DNA from: Bolinopsis microptera
Lineage: Eukaryota > Ctenophora > Tentaculata > Lobata > Bolinopsidae
DNA length: 64,000 nucleotides
Direction: 5' to 3'
NCBI RefSeq assembly: GCF_026151205.1
Contig: NC_087075.1
Location: 14,831,628-14,895,627 of the forward strand
The notes under the pieces are model-generated. The model saw only the letters and a list, made by a program, of their open reading frames with translations. It ran no database searches and was not told the origin of the DNA. This document shows, piece after piece, positions 1-10,890 of this stretch. How positions within the stretch are numbered: the stretch's first letter is position 1; each line of letters begins with the position of its first letter. Made by a program: the position numbers and the translations under genes.

Positions 1-820
1 CCGGAAAAATGAGAATTTAATCCTTTGATTGTGGGGTTTTATCAATATAATTTAAAAGCCATGTGGACGACAATGAGAAAAGTGCTTACAGTCCGACTAA
101 CTGTGTCACGCCCTATTTCAAATTTCAACCAAACTTCTGCGCTGTGAGTCAGCAGTCCACTTGTGAATGTTGTGCGAGCAGTCAGAGGTCACATGATTGA
201 TCTGCTGTATGACAGAGCTAGAAACGAGTCGGAATAAAATCACAACCTTGCGCAAGAATTCACTCCGCCTTGCCTAGCACAAATGTACAATTGCTTTCAG
301 TATTAAAGCCCAAGATCCAGCACCAGTGCCAGCTCTTATAAGTTCGTGGCGTCAATATAACCGAGGATAATGTCCAAAGTTTTTTTATAATGGCTTGATG
401 GCCTGTGTTTTAATCCTTGACATGTAAAGGGGAGTTAGCAACGGGTTTGTTTTTACCACAATAAACAGGGACCCTCTGGCTCTGCTTGAAATGCTCTTAA
501 AGAAAAGCATAAATGGTAGCTGTTTTACTCTAACCCACTCAACAAATCTCACTTTCAACGGGTCCTTGACATTTCGCTGACAGATAACAGGCCGACCGCT
601 GAGCGTGGAATTTACCGGTCACTGAGAGCAATGACTGGATGCCCCTTAGTAAGAATTTTGACGGGAGAAATATTATACATTTTAGGAACACTAAAAAAGA
701 AATGTCTCTGTTGAATATCCGGGCCAAATTTTTGGAAACCGACCGAAACCGGAACCGGAACCGAGATGAAAGCGAATATCCGGCTGGAACCGGATTCAGC
801 GGATATCCGGTCAGTTCCTA
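1..820. mobile_element. hAT-like non-autonomous transposon, right part
   Basis: The window opens inside this element. Its right end reads GGATATCCGGTCAGTTCCTA and is followed by TGCTAGGAG, the copy of the target duplication. The left end lies before position 1. Confidence 0.7.
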
Positions 821-986
821 TGCTAGGAGGAGCTTTATTTCTACTATGGTGCCATGGAGATATTGTCTTCTTCTGGCTATTAAATATTTTACTTGTTTAC
901 TTAAAAACTTCCTTTGTGTTATTTTATCGCGTGGTTCTTTTATTCACAACTAAATAATCCCCGTTTGACCCTGAATACCCTAACAG

Positions 987-1495
987 GGCCTCCGTACACC
1001 TAATACATTGAAGACCATGTACAACAGTAAGCGATCGTACTGAGGTGTTCCCTCTGCAAACGCAGTTAGCCGCCATAGTCCTCCTCATCAACCTGGAAAA
1101 CAAGGTGTGTATTTTTTTTTTTTTTGTTAGTTTTGTACCCTGTCTGATGATGGCATATAGGTTCATTTTAGTAGATAAATTAAGGATTTACTGTGTGAGT
1201 AAGGTACACAATTCTCTACTGTAGCTACTCACTGAATAATTGTTAGAAGTTGTTAACTAATGTAACAGTGTAATCATTGTAGAATTGTAACAGTGTATAT
1301 GTAACAGTGTAAATCATTGCAATGTAACAGTGTTAATGTAACAGTGTTACAACTCCAGACAGTGCTGTTGGAGTACATTGAACTGCATGAACCATGGAGA
1401 CACCCTGCTACCAACTAAAGAAGGGTGAATGTGGTGGAGGATGTGGAGGTGGTCAGGGTTACTAAACGTGGGGGTGTATGTCTCACTTGATGACG
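987..1495 (+). CDS. PDCD11: Rrp5/PDCD11 fragment copy 0: last two exons only
   Basis: Exons A (987-1104) and H (1359-1495) of a unit whose upstream exons lie outside the window. Exon A starts after the acceptor TAACAG and reads as the second half of S1 domain 3; exon H starts after CTCCAG and runs to the GTCAGT-type donor where the minisatellite begins. Exon A carries several one-base errors but keeps the donor GTGTGT. The intron between them has a run of about 15 T near 1111, which is private to this copy. Confidence 0.75.
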
Positions 1496-2950
1496 GTCAT
1501 TAGTCTGTACTTCAGTCAGTAGTCGTAGTTTAGTCAGTAGCATGTAGTCAGTATCAGTATCTGTAGTTCAGTCAGTAGTCCTGGAGTTCAGTCAGTAAGT
1601 CTGTAAGTTTCGTCCAGTAGTCTGTAGTTCAGTCAGTAGTCCCTGTACATTCAGTCAGTAGTTCTGTACTTCAGTCAGTAGACTGTAGTTCAGTCAGTAG
1701 TCTGAGTTCATCAGTAGTCCTGTACTTCAGGTCATAGTCATGTACTTCAGTCCATAGTCTGTGAGTTTTATCAGTCAGTATCAGGTAAGTTCAGTCAGTA
1801 GTCTGTACTTCATCAGTATCTTGTAACTTCAGTCAGTAGTCCTTGTACTTCAGTCAGTAGTCTGTAGTTTCAGTCAGTAGTCTGTAGTTCAAGTCCAGTA
1901 GTCTGTACTCCAGTCAGTAGTCTGTACTTCAGTCAGTAGTCGGTAGTTCAGTCATTAGTCTTATTTCAGTCAGTATCCTGACTTCAGTCAGTAGTCCCGT
2001 ACGTCAGTCAGTAGTCTGTAGTTCAGTCAGGTAGTCCGGATATTCAGTCCAGTAGTCTGTAGATTAGTCTGTATCTGTAGTTCGTCAGTAGTCTGTACTT
2101 CATCAGTAGTCAGTACTTCAGTCTGTAGTCAGTATCTTCAGTCAGTAGCTGTACTTAGTCAGTAGTCTGTAGTTCAGGTCAGTAGTCGTACTTCAGTCAG
2201 TAGCTGTACTTCAGTCAGTAGTCTGTACTTCATCAGTAGTCTGTAGTTCAGTCAGTATCCCTGTACTTCATCTGTAGTCTGTAGTTTAGTCAGTAAAAAA
2301 GCCCATGTGATTCAGTCATAGCGTAAGTTCAGTCCGTAGTCTGTAGTTCAGGTCAGTAGATCTGTAGTTCTGTCAGTAGCGTGTAGTTCAGTCAGTAGTC
2401 TGTACTTCAGTCGTAAGTCTGTACTTCAGTCAGTATCGGTACTTCAGTCAGTAGTCTGTACTTCAGTCAGTAGTCTGTACTTCAGTCAGTAGTCTGTAGT
2501 TCATCAGTAGTCCTGTGACATCAGTCCAGTAGTCTGTAGTTTATCAGTAGCATGTAGTTTCAGTCAGTAGTCTGACATTCAGTCAGTAGTCTGTCGGTTC
2601 AGTCAGTAGTCTGTAGTTCAGTCAGTAGTCCTGTAGTTCAGTCAGTAAGTCTGTACGTCTAGTCAGATATCTGTACATCATCAGTATTCTGTATTTCAGT
2701 CAGCAGTCTGTAGTTCAGTCCGTAGTCTGTAGTTCAGTCAGTAGTCTGTACTTCAGTACTAATTAGTCCTGCCTTAGACTTCAGTCATTGTCTGTAGTTC
2801 AGTCAGTAGTCTGTACTTCAGGTCAGTAGTATGTACTTCAGTGCAGTAGTCTGTAGTTCAGTCATAGTCTGTAGTTCAGTCAGTAGTCTGGTAGTTTAGT
2901 CAGTAGTCTTTAGTTCAGTCAGTAGTCTGTACTTCAGTCCTAGTCCAGTC
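1496..2950 (+). repeat. 19-bp minisatellite, array 1
   Basis: Some 75 tandem copies of a 19-mer, TTCAGTCAGTAGTCTGTAG, with a common variant in which GTAGTT reads GTACTT. A rarer variant, GTTTAGTCAGTAGCATGTAG, marks fixed places: near 1538 and 2548 here, and a damaged one near 2285. The array starts exactly at the exon H donor and ends at TAGTCAGTC before TTTATATCAC. Nineteen is not a multiple of 3 and the unit includes TAG, so it is not coding. Confidence 0.95.
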
Positions 2951-3747
2951 TTTTATATCACTGTATTAATACTGCCAGTGTATGAAACCCTCGAGACCTC
3001 ATGCTATGGTCAATATAATGATAAGAACAAAAATGAATATGATTTAAGATCGTATAAATGCATAGGAATACGAAAGTTTTTAGTTTTGATGGATTGCACT
3101 ACCCGAGGCGAGTACTCTGCATTAACGCCTTAAAATGTATAATTACAATCACTTTAAAGATATACACACATACATAAATATAATAAACACTATTAGGGAA
3201 TGAAAAAAAGTTCTTATCTCTTACATAATTTAGAACAGTAATACAGAGTCTGAAAAGAATGTCACAGATATCTTATCAGGAAATGGCAGTGAAATTGGTT
3301 GGATGGCGTGTAGCATTGTAAAATACATCGAAGATAGTCATATTTTCGTTCTGCGAATAAAGTTTTGTGTTCGTTGCTGTACTTCCCGCAACTTTAAAAT
3401 CACACCTTTTATCACACTCCTAAACCTGGGCAACGTAGCGACTGGGAGTTGTGGGTATTCTGATTACCAAATATGTCACGTGAACATCTAAACAGTTTGT
3501 AATAGTTAAGCACGATATAAAACACCGAAATCAACTCCTGAGTATGCCTCAGATAACTCTGTGTAATTTTTGGCTCGTCGAGATCTTCTTTGATTTTCAT
3601 TCAGCATCGGTGCAATTTTTCCTTCAAATTTACACATGAGTAGAACCAATGTTGTGTCCGCAGCCAAAATTTACGCTGAAACTGGCCGAGTTTCTGAGTG
3701 TGGATATTGATTAAATACAGAATTCTTTAAAAATTGGGTATTTTCAG

Positions 3748-6700
3748 AAAGAAAAAGTAGAGCAATATTCTCGGAAAAATCCATAGCCAAAACGGTTTCC
3801 TAAAGATGATTTCTATATCTGATCTGAAACCCATTGGAAGATCTTACATACACGGTAAACGAAAACACATTTATTGTTTACTTATATAATATTACTAAGT
3901 GTATCCCGCCTACGGTCCGGGATTTCACTGCCGCAGTTAAAAAGGGTAGGAGTACTTACCCCGCTGATCAAAACCCGGATAGGGGCGAGCAATTCTATTC
4001 GGAGTGCCCTCACGTATGCAATAGTATGCTAAAAGGATAGTAAATCTTATGAATAAATCAATAGAAATTAACCCTTAACACCAGGCACCACACCAGCCTA
4101 TCATATTTGTGAACATGCAATTACATTGTCGTAATGTAATATGAACTCTCTCTTACAGTCCAAACAGACCGTTTTGAGCACTCCCTCCCTAATAAGTTTA
4201 TATAATTATATGACCATGTAATATATACCCATGTAATATATACGCTACAGATGCAGAGAGGAGCAGCCCCGTACTCTTGGCCGTTCTTCTCAAGCCAATG
4301 TATGTAACATAAAGTTTGGGTGGTACAAAACCAACAATTAAACCCACTTACCACGCGCCGATTTTTATAAAATTTGCTTATTGGCTTCGTCAGAGTTTTG
4401 TCGGCACTGAAACCGAAAAAACCTAGTCCCGTAACTATTACCGTTTTTTTGTATAAACCGTTCGAAACTACACACAGACACACCCACAGACACACACACA
4501 GACACACACACATTCTGGTGTGATTAAGTTGATAATTACACTTGCTATGACCTGACCTTTGTATCGTCTCATTGGCACAAATCCAAAATATCACTCTCTA
4601 ACAACATATTAATGTGGATATTCCTTGTTTTTTATAGAAACTGTTCCCCTGGTATGCGATGCTCGTGTTGTTCGAAGTTTGGTGAGTTGGATGTGGTAGT
4701 GAACCTGCCCAATGGATTGACGGGCTTTTATCAGAGTAATGTGAAATATGCATTTCTATGTTAAATTGTATGTGTGGCACCAAATTAAGCCTTTGAATAG
4801 ATCTAGCTAAGCAAAAATATTTTGATAACAAATTAAGTGCAAGTTAAATGCATACACGAATGAAAAATTGAAATGAAGAAACTAGATGTCAAGTAATTTA
4901 TATCAATATTGAATTTCTTGTGTTGATCCATACTAATTATTATCATAAATGCTAGTACTGATATCAGCGAGGAATTTAACAGTGTATCGAGAAACAACGC
5001 TGAAGGTGACGAGGAAGCAGAAGGTGAAGAGGTTAGTTTTCCTCTGTTGTAGATTTAAGAAGAGAATGTACTAACAGAACGTGGGCGTGAGAGTTCACCA
5101 CACTGTTCTATACTCAAACTCAGAGATTCGATACAAAATTAATCATAACAATTTCCTAAACAGCCTTCTGATTGAACATCAATTTAATAATGTAAGCCAC
5201 CTATAACATAGTATCTCTATTCTTAAAGCTCCTGTAAGTTCACTTAATTCAGGAAGCTAGAACCTCGGTGACGGATGTACAGGGGACAGTCTTATCCTGC
5301 ACCGTTTGTTGATGTAGTTACTGTTGCAAGACACGCAACTCAAGCCTCGACCACCAAAAACCGGGAGATAGTGAAGCGTTCTGTCAAGCAACAAGGATAT
5401 CAACAAGAATATGGTAGGTGATTTCATTCGATTTAAAGGACTAGTGACCACTTACCTTCTTCATAAGAATATCTTTTTAGTATGAAATTTTTCAATGTTG
5501 CTTTATAGCCGAAGGAAAAAAAAAAACCTTATTTCCGTAGGTTATCATCTTAAAAATACTTTAAATGATGGTGGCCACTATTTTAAACAAAATACTGTTT
5601 TGAGGATTATCTGATAGTTGAAGTTGTAACATTAAAAACAGTGCTACATGGAGTTCATCCAGAGTGTTGAAAGTAGGGTACATGGTGAACGGGGAGTCAA
5701 GGGGAGTAACAGCCTTCCTCAACACAGAGTGCAGTGCTCCCTGAAGAAGTGTGATATTGTCCGGGTGGTGTTCAATACGGTTACCGATGGCAACCTTTCA
5801 TTTTTTAGGTGAGGTGTGTATAAATGTGCAGGCCCGGGGGATTATTAAGATTTGTTTTTATTTCTCTCTCCAGAGTTTTGAGATTGAATATACAATAATA
5901 AGTTTACTCATACTATATCGTCTGAAATTCTGTGGCATTCTAAGAAGCAATTCCGTGAGTTATTAAAGGGTCGCGTATGGGCAGTTACTTCTTGCCACTC
6001 TGTAAATTGGTAGCTCTGGTAGTGTAGTCAGGGTCATACATTTATGACTTAAAAAATTTTAATTTAGCAGGAGATAAATTAATTAATCATCCTTAGTAAC
6101 TGTCTATTAACACAGTCTAATTAACAAAGGACTGTACGCGGTAGGGATGAAAGCACTTCGGAGAAAACATAACCACGTTCTGAACTTCTCTGACGCCCAA
6201 GGTCACCTTGTTAATATCACCGTTAATGATTCAGCTGCTAACCGGAACTGAGATGTACCTGCCTGGGGGTATCCTGGTAGGTTAACTCTTCCACTTAGGG
6301 ACTTTTGCTGGGGGTGATGCAACGTCATTAATCAGTATTCCATAAAAACCCCAACTGGACATTGACATTAATGTACATTAATTGACATAAATGACATTAA
6401 TTGACAATATTGAATAATTGACTTTAATTGACAGGTATTCGATAAATATTCAAGATAGTGCACGTCTATGTAAGTAGATCGGTTCACAAAAAACGAAAGT
6501 CTTAAATAATTATGAGTATGTTCTTAATCTGGATGATCCTTAGGTATCAAAGACCACCAAAAAAATTTCAGCTTTCCCAACTCTCCATCGTCGGTCCCAC
6601 CGGCCCACGCCCATATTTTATTGGTTTCATATACAGGTAAAATATCTAGAATCGGCTTTTTTAGTAGAAGGATTAATGTAAGCTGTTTAAAATCGTTATT

Positions 6701-8696
6701 CAAGAAATAAATGTCATGAGGCATATTCGTTTAATGTGGGTTTTTAAGTCGATGATGTTTGAGTACCACGCCTTGATGGCCAAGCCCATTTAAGAAAATT
6801 TAAATTTCGGGAAACCGTATGATTATTAGTTTTATTGTTTAATGATCGGAATTTTTTCCACATTTCACATTTCATATGTGATAGTAGTGAATAAATTGAT
6901 GATATAAACGTTCTAAAGTGCTAAAAAATGGTAGAGACTACATAATCTCTGGTCAAAAATATCATGTCAATTAATGTCAGTATTCCAAAATTTTTGCAAA
7001 ACTGACAATAATTACAGTAATTGACTTAATTGCCATAATTGACATTAATTGGACATTATTGACCGTTGCATTCCCCCGTTTTTGGCTAGAGTAGGGAACC
7101 GACCGGTCTAAGGTTTTGGCTGCCGACCAGAAAAGACCGGATATCCGGTTTGTCGCATTTTCCGTCCGGGCCGGAACCGGTAAAAAGAAGAAATATTTAA
7201 GGCTGCCGGAAAATTAATAATTTCCTGATTGTGGTTTTATCACTTATAATATTAAAAAGCCATGTGGACACAATGAGAAAGTGCTTACAGTCCGACTAAC
7301 TGTGTTCATCACACGCCCTATTTCAAATTTCAACCAAACTCTGCGGCTGTGAGCAGCAGTCACTTGTTTGATATAGTTGTGCGAGAAGTGCCAGAGGTCA
7401 CTGATTGATCTGCTGTAGTAGCAGAGCTAGAACTAGTTTGGAATAAAATCAAAACATTGCCAGAATTCACAGCGCCTTGCCTAGCACAAATGTACAAATT
7501 GCTTCAGTAGTAAAGCCCAAGATCCAGCAGCCCAGTGCAGCTCTTATAAGTTCGTGCCGTCAATATTCAACCGAGAAAATGTCCAAAGTTTTTATGGCAT
7601 GATGGCCTTGGTGTTTAATCCTTGACATAGTAAGGGGAGTTAGCATCGGGTGTTGTTACCACAATAAAGCAGGGACCCTCTGGGCTCCTGCTGTAATCTC
7701 CATAAGTCAAGCCTAAATGGTCGCTGTTTTGACTCTAACCCACTCAAAAATCTCACAATCAACGGGTCTTGGAGACATTCGCTGACTAGAATAACAGGCG
7801 ACCGTGGAGGCGTGGAATTTATACCGGTCACTGAGAGCAAATGGACTGGATGGCCGCCTTAGTAAGAATTTTGACAAAATATATACTTTTAGGAAACCCT
7901 TAAAAAAGAAATGTCCTGTTGCAATATCCGGGCCCAAATTTTTGGAAACCGGACCGAAACCGAAACCGGAACCGGAGATTAAAGCCGAATATCCGGCTGG
8001 AGACCGGATTCATCCGGAATCCGGTCCAGTTCCCTATGCTAAGGAGCTTTATTTTCAACTATGTCCAATGGAGATATTTCTTCTTCTGGTCTGATTAAAT
8101 ATATTTACCTTGTTTACTTACAAACTTACTATGTGTTATTTGTATCGCGATGATTCGTTATGCACAACTAATTAATCCCCGTTTGACCCTGAATATCCCT
8201 AACAGGCTATCCCGTACACCTAATACATATCTGAAGGACATGTACAAACAGTAAAAAGTGTACTGGAGGTGTACCCTGCTAAACGCAAGTTAGCCGCCAG
8301 AGTCTCCTCATAACCCTGCAAACAAAGGTGAGTTGTACCCTGTCTTGATATAGCTATGGTTCATTTTAGTAGAATAAATTAAGGATTTACTGTGTGATAA
8401 GGTAACACAATTTCTCTACAGTACTACTCACTAGAATATTAGGTTAGAAGTTGGTAAGCACCATTATGTAACAGTGTAAATCATTGTAATGTAACAGTGT
8501 AACTGTAACAGTGTAAATCATTGCAAATGTAACAGTGTTAATGTAACAGTGGTACAACTCTCAGACAGTGTCAGTGAGTCGTTGAACTGCCATTAACCAT
8601 GGGAGACACCCTGCTACAACTAAGAAGGGTGATGTGGTGGATATGTGGAGGTGTCAGGGTTACTAAAACGTGGTTGTAATGTCTCACTTGATGACG
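3748..8696 (+). CDS. PDCD11: Rrp5/PDCD11 fragment copy 1, eight exons
   Basis: Exons: B 3748-3854, C 4638-4736, D 4956-5031, E 5253-5413, F 5642-5808, G 6130-6276, A 8206-8327, H 8565-8696. Splice sites are recognisable throughout, but the exon C donor and the exon F acceptor have each lost a G relative to the other copies, and the acceptor of G reads AAAG. Exons A and H lie in the next period of the array, beyond the two transposons in the G-A intron. No start codon exon is present. Confidence 0.8.
4469..4512 (+). repeat. (ACACACAG)n microsatellite, unit 1
   Basis: About five units of ACACACAG/ACACACAC following TTCGAAA in the B-C intron, ending at CATTCTGGTG. Confidence 0.9.
6310..7077. 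mobile_element. Non-autonomous DNA transposon with GGGGG ends, copy 1
   Basis: The left end, in consensus over copies, is GGGGGTGATGCAACGTC, and the right end read in reverse is GGGGGAATGCAACGTC, continuing on both sides as AATTAATG: an inverted terminal repeat of about 24 bp with one small gap. It is flanked by GTTTTGCT on both sides, an 8-bp target duplication (damaged to TTTTGCT on the left in this copy). Each end is followed or preceded by a block of TTAATTGACA 10-mers (about 6350-6440 and 6990-7060), and each block is introduced by GTCAATTAATGTCAG facing CTGACATTAATTGAC, which can fold as a hairpin. About 0.55 kb of AT-rich DNA without an open frame lies between. Eight-bp duplications fit hAT, Merlin or P-type elements; the GG start is more like Merlin, but the family is uncertain. 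Confidence 0.75.
7092..8036. mobile_element. hAT-like non-autonomous transposon, first full copy
   Basis: Consensus termini are TAGGAACCGACCGG on the left and, read in reverse, TAGGAACTGACCGG on the right, flanked on both sides by TGCTAGAG, an 8-bp target duplication (slightly damaged here: GGCTAGAG left, TGCTAAGG right). TA-start inverted ends with an 8-bp duplication fit the hAT superfamily. Both subterminal regions are rich in CCGG palindromes (GACCGGATATTCCGG on the left, CCGGATATCCGG on the right) and in repeated CCGGAA steps, candidate transposase-binding sites. At about 0.94 kb with no open frame of transposase size it would depend on a transposase made elsewhere. It lies in the G-A intron, 14 bp after the end of the neighbouring GGGGG-end element. 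Confidence 0.8.
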
Positions 8697-10101
8697 TCAG
8701 TAGTCTGTACTTCAGTCAGTCTAGTCCTGTAGTTTAGTCATAGCTGAGTTCAGTCAGTAGTCTGTAGTTCCCAGTCAGTATCCTGTGTTCATCAGTAGTC
8801 TGTAGTTCATCAGTAGTCTGTAGTTCAGTCAGTTAGTCTGTACTTCACTCAGTAGTCTGTACTTCATGTTCAGTAGTCTTGTAGTTCAGTCAGTAGTCTG
8901 TAGTTCAGTTCAGTAGTCTGTACTTTCAGTCAGTAGTCTGTACTTCGTCAGTAGTCCTGTAGTTCAGTCAGTATCTGTAGTTCAGTCCGTAGTCTGTACT
9001 TCAGTCAGTATCCTGTTACTTCAGTCATAGTCAGTACTTCAGCAGTAGCTCCTGTAGTTCAGTCAGTAGTCTGTAGTTTCAGTCAGAGTCTGTACTCCAG
9101 TCAGTAGTCTGTACTTCGTCAGTAGGCTGTAGATCAGTCAGTAGTCTGTAGTTCAGTCCAGAGTCTACTTCAGTCAGTAGTCTGTGACTTCAGTCAGAAG
9201 TCTGTAGTTCAGTCAGTAGTCTTTAGTTCAAGTCAGTAGTCCTGTAGTTTAGTCATTAGTCTGTTCTGTAGGTCAGTCAGATAGTCTGTACTTTCAGTCA
9301 GTATCTGTAACTTCAGTCAGTATCTGTACTTCTGTCAGTAGTCCTGTCTTCAGTCAGTAGTCTTTAGTTCAGCAGTAGCTGTACTTCATCAGTAGTCTGA
9401 CTTCGGTCAGTAGTCTGACTTCATCAGTATCTGTAGTTCAGTCAGTAGTCTGTAGCTTCAGTCAGTAGTCCTGTAGATAGTCAGTAGCATGTAGTTCATC
9501 AGTAGTCTGTAGTTCAGTCCAGTAGCCTGTATTCATCAGTAGTCTTGTATTCAGTCAGTAAGTCTGTGTTCAGTCAGTTAGTCAGTACTTCAGTCAGTAG
9601 TCTGTACTTCAGTCGTAGTCTGTACTTCAGTCAGTATCTGTACTTCAGGTCAGATCTGTACTTCAGTCAGTATTCTGTAGTTCAGTCAGGTAGCCGTCTT
9701 CAGTCAGTAGTCTGTAGGTAGTCATACAGTAGTCAGTCAGTAGTCGTAGTTCATCAGTAGTTCTGTAGTTCAGTCCCAGAGTCAGTAGTTTCAGCAGTAG
9801 TCTGTAGTTCAGTCAAGTAGTCCTGTACTTCAGTCAGTAGTCTGTACTGCAGTCAGTAGTCTGTACTTCAGTCAGGTATTGTTTCAGTCAGTAGTCTTAG
9901 TTCAGTCAGTAGTCCTGTACTTCAGTCAGTAGTCTTACTTCAGTCAGAGTCAGTAGATCAGTCAGTATCTGACTTCAGTCAGTAGTCTGACTTCTCAGCA
10001 GTCGTAGTTCAGTCAATAGTCTGAAGTTTCAGTCAGTAGTCTGTAGTTTATCAAGTAGTCCTGTAGTTCATCAGTAGTCTGTACTTCAGTCCTAGTCAGT
10101 C
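8697..10101 (+). repeat. 19-bp minisatellite, array 2
   Basis: Same position relative to exon H as in other units. The AGCATG marker variant is clear at 9485; the first marker is degraded near 8735 and the last is not clear. Confidence 0.95.
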
Positions 10102-10890
10102 CTTGATATCACTTGTATATACTGCCGTGTATGAACCCTCGAGACCTCCTGCTATGGTAAATTATGAATGATAATGAACATAAAATGAATAGTGTATTAT
10201 AACCGTATAAATTGATAGTGAATACGAACGTTTTTAGTTATTGATGATTGCACTAACCTGCGAGCAGTACTCTGCATTAACGCCTTAAATGTTTAATTAC
10301 CATCAATTTAAAGATTACACACATACAAAATATAATAACGACTATTAGGAATGAAAATAGTTCTTATCTCTACATTAATTAGAACAGTAATACAGAGTCC
10401 TGAAAGAATGTCACAGATATCGTACAGGAAAATGGCAGTTGAAAATTGTTGGAGCGTGTAGCATTGTAACATACGTCGAAGATAGTCATATGTCGTTCTG
10501 CGATAAAAGTTTTGTGTTTTCGTTGCTGTACTTCCCGCAACTTTAATCACACCTTTATCACACTCTTACCTAAACCTGGGCAACGTAGCGACTGTGGATG
10601 TGGGTATTCTGATTACCAAATATGTCACGTGAACATCTAAACAGTTGAATTAGTTTAAGCACGAATATTAAACACCCGAAATCAACTCCTGATATGCCTC
10701 AGATAAGACTTCTTTTAATTTTGCTCGTCGATATCTGGCTGTTGATTTCATTCACCATCGGTGTATTTTCTTCAAATTTACACATGGAGTAGAACAATAT
10801 GTCCGCGCGCAAAATGTACCTGAACTGGCCGTGGTTTTCTGAGTGTGGATATTGATTAAATACAGAATTCTTTAAAAATTGTATTTTCAG

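Noticed and set aside
1496-2950. CRISPR-like array of short repeats
   Set aside because: The repeats are contiguous without unique spacers and sit in a eukaryotic intron.
4121-4594. Long reverse-strand frame with a Cys/Val-rich stretch
   Set aside because: The Cys/Val run is the reverse reading of the CA-type microsatellite; the frame is not kept in the other units.
7092-8036. Transposase gene within the hAT-like element
   Set aside because: No frame of meaningful length is kept between units; the element is too short for a hAT transposase.
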